A stretch of DNA of 64,000 nt, taken from NCBI RefSeq assembly GCF_014203275.1, contig NZ_JACHIP010000008.1, forward strand, positions 1 through 64,000, in the 5' to 3' direction. The notes under the pieces were generated by a model, which was given only the letters and a program-made list of their open reading frames with translations, did no database searches and had not been told where the DNA came from. Below, piece by piece: positions 60,111-64,000 of the stretch (its first letter is position 1; every line of letters begins with the position of its first letter). Source of the stretch: Granulicella aggregans. GTDB lineage: Bacteria > Acidobacteriota > Terriglobia > Terriglobales > Acidobacteriaceae. The position numbers and the translations under genes are program-made.

Positions 60111-61037
60111 ATGGAGCGGAAGTCGATCGTAGTGGTGGGAAGCATCAACATGGATATGGTGGCGAATGCGGCAAGGATTCCGCTGGCTGGGGAGACGATC
60201 TCTGGCGACGGGTTTGCGACGCATCCCGGTGGCAAGGGGGCGAACCAGGCGGTTGCTGCGGGACGGCTCGGAGCTGCGGTGAAGATGATTGGACGCGTGG
60301 GTGAGGATGCGTTTGCGGCAGAGCTGCGGGCGAGTCTCGAAGGCGCGGGTGTAGACACATCTGGGGTGAAGAGCGTGGCGGGGAGCTCCGGGGTCGCAGC
60401 GATCGTGGTGGCGGCGAGTGGCGAGAACTGCATCGTGGTGGTTCCAGGGGCGAATGGGACTCTGCGGCCCGAAGACTTAGATGAGCACGTTGAGACGATC
60501 CGGTCGGCAGGGGCGGTGCTGGCGCAGCTGGAGATTCCGCCTGAGACGGTGAAGCGGCTGGCTGAAATGTGCCATGAGGCAAAGGTTCCGTTCGTCCTCG
60601 ATCCGGCCCCGGCGCGGGAGCTGCCAAGGTCTCTGCTGAAGTTGGTGACATGGTTTACTCCGAACGAGACGGAGGCGGCGTTTTATGCGCAAGGCACGCA
60701 GGCTGGGGATGACGCGGAGAACATCGCCCAGGCGCTGCTTATGCTGGGTGTGAAGAACGTGGTGTTGAAGCGCGGGAGCGAGGGATTTCTGTTAGCGACG
60801 GCGGGAGGATCGTTGGAGGTGCATCCAGCGTATACGGTGACGGCAGTGGATACGACGGCGGCCGGGGACGCATTCAATGGGGCGTTTGCGATGGCCCTGG
60901 TCTCCGGCAAAACGCCGGTGGAGAGCAGCCGGTTTGCGGCCGCTGCAGCGGCGGTTTCGGTGACACGACGGGGTGCGCAGCCCTCCATGGCGACACTCGA
61001 AGAGGTGGATGAGTTTCTGGCTGAGCTTCCTTCGTAA
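60111..61037 (+). CDS. rbsK: Ribokinase
   Basis: 308 residues from the ATG at 60111, preceded by AAGGAGG. PfkB fold: VVVGSINMDMVANAARIPLAG, HPGGKGANQAVAAGRLGA with the sugar-binding Gly-Gly, and the C-terminal anion-hole/base motif DTTAAGDAFNGAF. Phosphorylates ribose at O5 with ATP. Cotranscription with the permease gene suggests uptake and activation of ribose, perhaps from nucleosides. Confidence 0.92.
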   Translation: MERKSIVVVGSINMDMVANAARIPLAGETISGDGFATHPGGKGANQAVAAGRLGAAVKMIGRVGEDAFAAELRASLEGAGVDTSGVKSVAGSSGVAAIVVAASGENCIVVVPGANGTLRPEDLDEHVETIRSAGAVLAQLEIPPETVKRLAEMCHEAKVPFVLDPAPARELPRSLLKLVTWFTPNETEAAFYAQGTQAGDDAENIAQALLMLGVKNVVLKRGSEGFLLATAGGSLEVHPAYTVTAVDTTAAGDAFNGAFAMALVSGKTPVESSRFAAAAAAVSVTRRGAQPSMATLEEVDEFLAELPS

Positions 61038-61099
61038 AGCGGTATGTGCGCGGATGGTGCAACTGTTGAACAAATGCAGGATATCCACATTCTGTAGTG

Positions 61100-61127
61100 T
61101 TGCTATTTCATTAAAACGCTATATAGT
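61100..61127 (+). promoter_or_regulatory. Predicted sigma-70-type promoter
   Basis: TTGCTA (61100-61105) and TATAGT (61122-61127) separated by 16 bases in an AT-rich patch just ahead of the riboswitch. The -35 and -10 elements each differ from consensus at one or two positions. Confidence 0.5.
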
Positions 61128-61139
61128 CGATTTATTCCA

Positions 61140-61303
61140 CGGTCTCTCAACAGCGATGTTGAGGGTGAAAAGGGAATCCGGTGGGAATCCGGAACTGCCC
61201 CGCAGCGGTAAGCAGGTACGAACGTCGATGATGACACTGGGTTGAAAGACCTGGGAAGTCCGGCAAGTAGGGTTGAACCTGCAGAGTCCGAAGACCTGCC
61301 TTG
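61140..61303 (+). ncRNA. Cobalamin (AdoCbl) riboswitch
   Basis: Conserved blocks in order: AAAAGGGAATCCGGTG and GAATCCGGAACTGCCCCGC (61168-61203), GGTAAGCAGGTACGAAC (61207-61223), CACTGG, then CTGGGAAGTCCGGCAAGTAGG (in the range 61251-61271) and AGTCCGAAGACCTGCC (61285-61300). These are the hallmark cobalamin riboswitch core. It lies 135 bases before the ribonucleotide reductase start. Cobalamin binding usually lowers expression of the downstream gene. Confidence 0.95.
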
Positions 61304-61437
61304 GAATCATTTGCTAACGCCTCCGAGGGGAGACGAGGTGGCAGAGTTTTGGATATGAGAGTGTTCGCGACGCAGCGAGCCTCTTGGGTGCGGACTCTGT
61401 TTCTTCGCGACACTTCGCGGGCCAAGGAGATCTCCCC

Positions 61438-64000
61438 ATGGCTGCATCCGTTCTTCCGGGCATCGAGTCCACGACAAATCACATTCCTTCTTCAACGCTT
61501 CATACGGGCGTGGACTTCAAGGTGATCCGCCGCAGCGGCGGGCTTTCGGCGTTCGATGCGAGCAAGATCTCGGTCGCGATCACCAAGGCTTTCATCGCTG
61601 TGGAAGGGACGGGGGCGACCTCGTCGCGCCGGATTCACGACCTGGTGGAAGAGATGACGGGGCAGATCGTCGAAGCTCTGAGCGGACGGACGGACCAGTC
61701 GCGGGCGCTGCACATTGAGGACATCCAGGACCAGGTAGAGCTGGCGCTGATGCGCTCCGGCGAACACAAGGTGGCACGGGCGTACGTGCTCTATCGCGCG
61801 GAACGAGCGCAGCTGCGCAAGACGGCTGCGATTGCCGCGCCGTCGGCCCCCGGCATCACGGTGCGTCACGCCGATGGGACGACATCGCCGCTCGATGAGA
61901 CCCGGCTGCGGCGTGAGGTACAGATGGCCTGCGCGGGACTCGATGGCGTCTCCGCCGAAGCGGTGATGGCTGAAGTTCGACGCAATCTTTACGACGGTGT
62001 ACTCGAGCACGAGGTAGGGCTGGCGCAGACGCTGGCGGCGCGGACGCTGATCGAGCAGGAGCCGAACTATGCGTTTGTAAGCGCGCGGCTGCTGATCAAT
62101 ATCCTGCGAGAAGAGGCGCTGGCGTTCATGCTTCCGGGCGAAGTACGGAGGATGCGTGAGTCCGTCGCGATCGACTACAAGACGTACTTCCCGGCGTACT
62201 TAAATAAGGCGATTGAGCTGGAGTTGGTCGATAAGGAGCTGCGCACGTTCGATCTCGAGAAGATTACGGCGGCGCTACTGCCGGAGCGCGATGGCAACTT
62301 CCAGTTGCTTGGGCTGCAGACGCTGTATGACCGCTACTTCCTGCATCACGATGGCATTCGGTTCGAGCTGCCGCAAGCGTTCTTCATGCGCGTGGCGATG
62401 GGACTTGCCGTTCGCGAGATCGATCGCGAGGCGCGGGCGATTGAGTTCTACGACCTGATCTCGAAGTTCGACTTTATGTGCTCGACCCCGACGCTGTTCA
62501 ACGCGGGAACGTTGCGGCCGCAGCTTTCGTCGTGCTTCCTGACGACGATCGATGATGATCTCGCGGGAATCTTCAAGGCGATCAAAGACAATGCTCTACT
62601 GTCGAAGTATGCCGGTGGTCTGGGCAATGACTGGAGCGGCGTCCGTGGGCTTGGATCGCACATCAAGGGGACCAATGGGCAATCGCAGGGAGTCGTTCCG
62701 TTCCTGAAGGTGGCGAACGATACGGCGATTGCGGTGAACCAGGGCGGTAAGCGCAAGGGTGCGGTCTGCGGGTACCTCGAGACGTGGCACATCGATGTCG
62801 AGGAGTTTCTCGACCTGCGTAAAAACACCGGCGACGATCGCCGCAGGACGCACGACATGAATACGGCGAACTGGGTGCCGGACCTGTTCATGAAGCGCGT
62901 GGAACTGGACGGAAGCTGGACGCTGTTTTCGCCGGACGAGGTTCCTGATCTGCATGACCTGTACGGGCGCGCGTTCGCGGACAAGTACGTGGAGTATGAG
63001 GCGAAGGCGGCGCGAGGCGAGATGCGGGTGAGCCGCACGGTGCGCGCGGTAGAGCTGTGGCGTCGGATGCTGACCATGATCTTCGAGACGGGACATCCGT
63101 GGATCACGTTCAAGGACCCGTGCAATCTGCGCTCGCCGCAGCAGCACGCGGGCGTCGTGCACTCGTCGAACCTTTGCACGGAGATCACGCTGAACACGTC
63201 ATCGCGCGAGATTGCGGTCTGCAATCTCGGCTCCGTGAATCTGGCGAACCACATGACCGACACCGGGCTCGACCACGCGCACGTTGCGCGGACAGTCAAG
63301 ACAGCGATGCGGATGCTCGACAACGTGATCGACATCAACTTCTACACCGTGCCTGAGGCTAGGGCTTCGAACCTGCGGCATCGGCCGGTCGGTCTCGGCG
63401 TGATGGGCCATCAGGACGCTTTATACAAGCTGCGGATTCCGTTTGCTTCGGATGCGGCGGTGCGGTTCGCGGATGAGTCGATGGAGCGCGTGAGCTATGA
63501 GGCGATCTCGGCTTCGGTCGACCTTGCGGAAGAGCGCGGGAAGTACCCTAGCTTTGAGGGATCGCTGTGGAGCAAGGGGATTCTGCCCATTGATTCGATT
63601 TCGATTCTCGAGGACAACCGCGAGTTGCCGGTGCGCGTAGATCGTAGCTCGACGCTCGATTGGGATGGTTTGCGCGAGCGCGTGAAGACGAGCGGGATGC
63701 GGAACTCGAACACGTTAGCGATTGCGCCGACGGCGACGATCTCGAACATCTGCGGCGTGACACAGTCGATTGAGCCGACGTACCAGAACCTCTTTGTGAA
63801 GTCGAATATGAGCGGTGACTTCACGGTCGTGAATGCGTCGCTGGTGAACGACTTGAAGCGGCTCGACCTTTGGGACGAGGTGATGATCTCCGACCTGAAG
63901 TATTTCGACGGCAGCGTCGGAACGATCGATCGTGTGCCCGAGGAGATGAAGCGGCTGTATGCGACCTCGTTTGAGGTGGACGCGACCTGGCTGATTCAGG
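61438..64000 (+). CDS. nrdA: Class I ribonucleoside-diphosphate reductase alpha subunit, partial at window end
   Basis: At least 854 codons from the ATG at 61438 (AAGGAGA upstream), with no stop before the window ends. Two N-terminal ATP-cone domains (FKVIRRSGGLSAFDASKISV and ITVRHADGTTSPLDETRLRR) precede the catalytic barrel. The catalytic residues are all visible: Cys in LSSCFLTTIDDD, the radical Cys and Glu in SNLCTEITLN, and Cys in AVCNLGSVNL. PTATISNICGVTQSIEPTYQN follows. NLCTE is the class I pattern (class II enzymes have NPCGE-like), so it would need an NrdB partner, expected just downstream. A cobalamin riboswitch precedes it. Confidence 0.9.
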   Translation, partial: MAASVLPGIESTTNHIPSSTLHTGVDFKVIRRSGGLSAFDASKISVAITKAFIAVEGTGATSSRRIHDLVEEMTGQIVEALSGRTDQSRALHIEDIQDQVELALMRSGEHKVARAYVLYRAERAQLRKTAAIAAPSAPGITVRHADGTTSPLDETRLRREVQMACAGLDGVSAEAVMAEVRRNLYDGVLEHEVGLAQTLAARTLIEQEPNYAFVSARLLINILREEALAFMLPGEVRRMRESVAIDYKTYFPAYLNKAIELELVDKELRTFDLEKITAALLPERDGNFQLLGLQTLYDRYFLHHDGIRFELPQAFFMRVAMGLAVREIDREARAIEFYDLISKFDFMCSTPTLFNAGTLRPQLSSCFLTTIDDDLAGIFKAIKDNALLSKYAGGLGNDWSGVRGLGSHIKGTNGQSQGVVPFLKVANDTAIAVNQGGKRKGAVCGYLETWHIDVEEFLDLRKNTGDDRRRTHDMNTANWVPDLFMKRVELDGSWTLFSPDEVPDLHDLYGRAFADKYVEYEAKAARGEMRVSRTVRAVELWRRMLTMIFETGHPWITFKDPCNLRSPQQHAGVVHSSNLCTEITLNTSSREIAVCNLGSVNLANHMTDTGLDHAHVARTVKTAMRMLDNVIDINFYTVPEARASNLRHRPVGLGVMGHQDALYKLRIPFASDAAVRFADESMERVSYEAISASVDLAEERGKYPSFEGSLWSKGILPIDSISILEDNRELPVRVDRSSTLDWDGLRERVKTSGMRNSNTLAIAPTATISNICGVTQSIEPTYQNLFVKSNMSGDFTVVNASLVNDLKRLDLWDEVMISDLKYFDGSVGTIDRVPEEMKRLYATSFEVDATWLIQ

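Noticed and set aside
61355..61525. Short open frame between riboswitch and nrdA start
   Set aside because: It overlaps nrdA out of frame and has no good ribosome binding site; unlikely to be a leader peptide.

Overview
The window looks like a chromosomal segment of an acidobacterium, probably Terriglobia/Acidobacteriaceae (Granulicella, Edaphobacter or Terriglobus type). This is inferred from GC-rich DNA, a subtilisin-like protease ending in TALWGR repeats, GGGTGCCCCAT palindromic repeats, a Cys/His-rich hypothetical family and the general gene repertoire. No 16S gene is present to prove it.

Layout. 1-5 kb: the 3' end of an IS30-type transposase, then signalling genes: an HD-GYP response regulator, an H-NOX heme sensor abutting a GAF-GGDEF-EAL protein, and a decayed GGDEF fragment. 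5-11.5 kb: a secreted S8 protease, then a three-gene PaoABC-type molybdenum aldehyde oxidoreductase operon exported by Tat. 11.5-12.7 kb: remnants of a mobilisation or conjugation module. 13-26.5 kb: a stress cluster with two universal stress proteins, an L,D-transpeptidase, a ferritin-VIT1 fusion, a D-2-hydroxyacid dehydrogenase, a Zn alcohol dehydrogenase, a Crp/Fnr regulator, a nitroreductase, a thioredoxin, a DCC-family protein, a SpoIIAA-like protein, a glycine-rich stress protein and a response regulator. 26.6-28.2 kb: oleate hydratase.

28-45 kb: a respiratory module. It holds a membrane NapC/NirT-like multiheme cytochrome, a small cytochrome c, a hybOABC-type [NiFe] hydrogenase, its endopeptidase, hypABFCDE, and (convergent to these) a large outer-membrane beta-barrel with a ten-CXXCH DmsE/MtrA-type decaheme cytochrome. 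I read this as a possible route from H2 through the quinone pool to the cell exterior.

A 16-bp dyad related to TGAGCA-N4-TGCTCA recurs next to a usp, adh, the crp gene, the nitroreductase/thioredoxin pair, the hydrogenase and the decaheme cytochrome. It may be the operator of the Crp/Fnr protein encoded at 20.4 kb, which would make the 13-45 kb segment one hypoxia/redox regulon.

45.6 kb: a tRNA-Arg(CCU) with unusual tertiary bases, perhaps an island boundary. 45.8-64 kb: more ordinary chromosome, with a quinone-oxidoreductase-like gene divergent from an HxlR regulator, ispG, a TonB-type protein, a hypothetical gene carrying palindromic repeats, a DUF202 gene, two Flp pilins, a propeller-GGDEF protein, a GH8 glycosidase, a NUDIX hydrolase, a sugar transporter, ribokinase, and a cobalamin riboswitch in front of a class I ribonucleotide reductase alpha gene that runs off the end.
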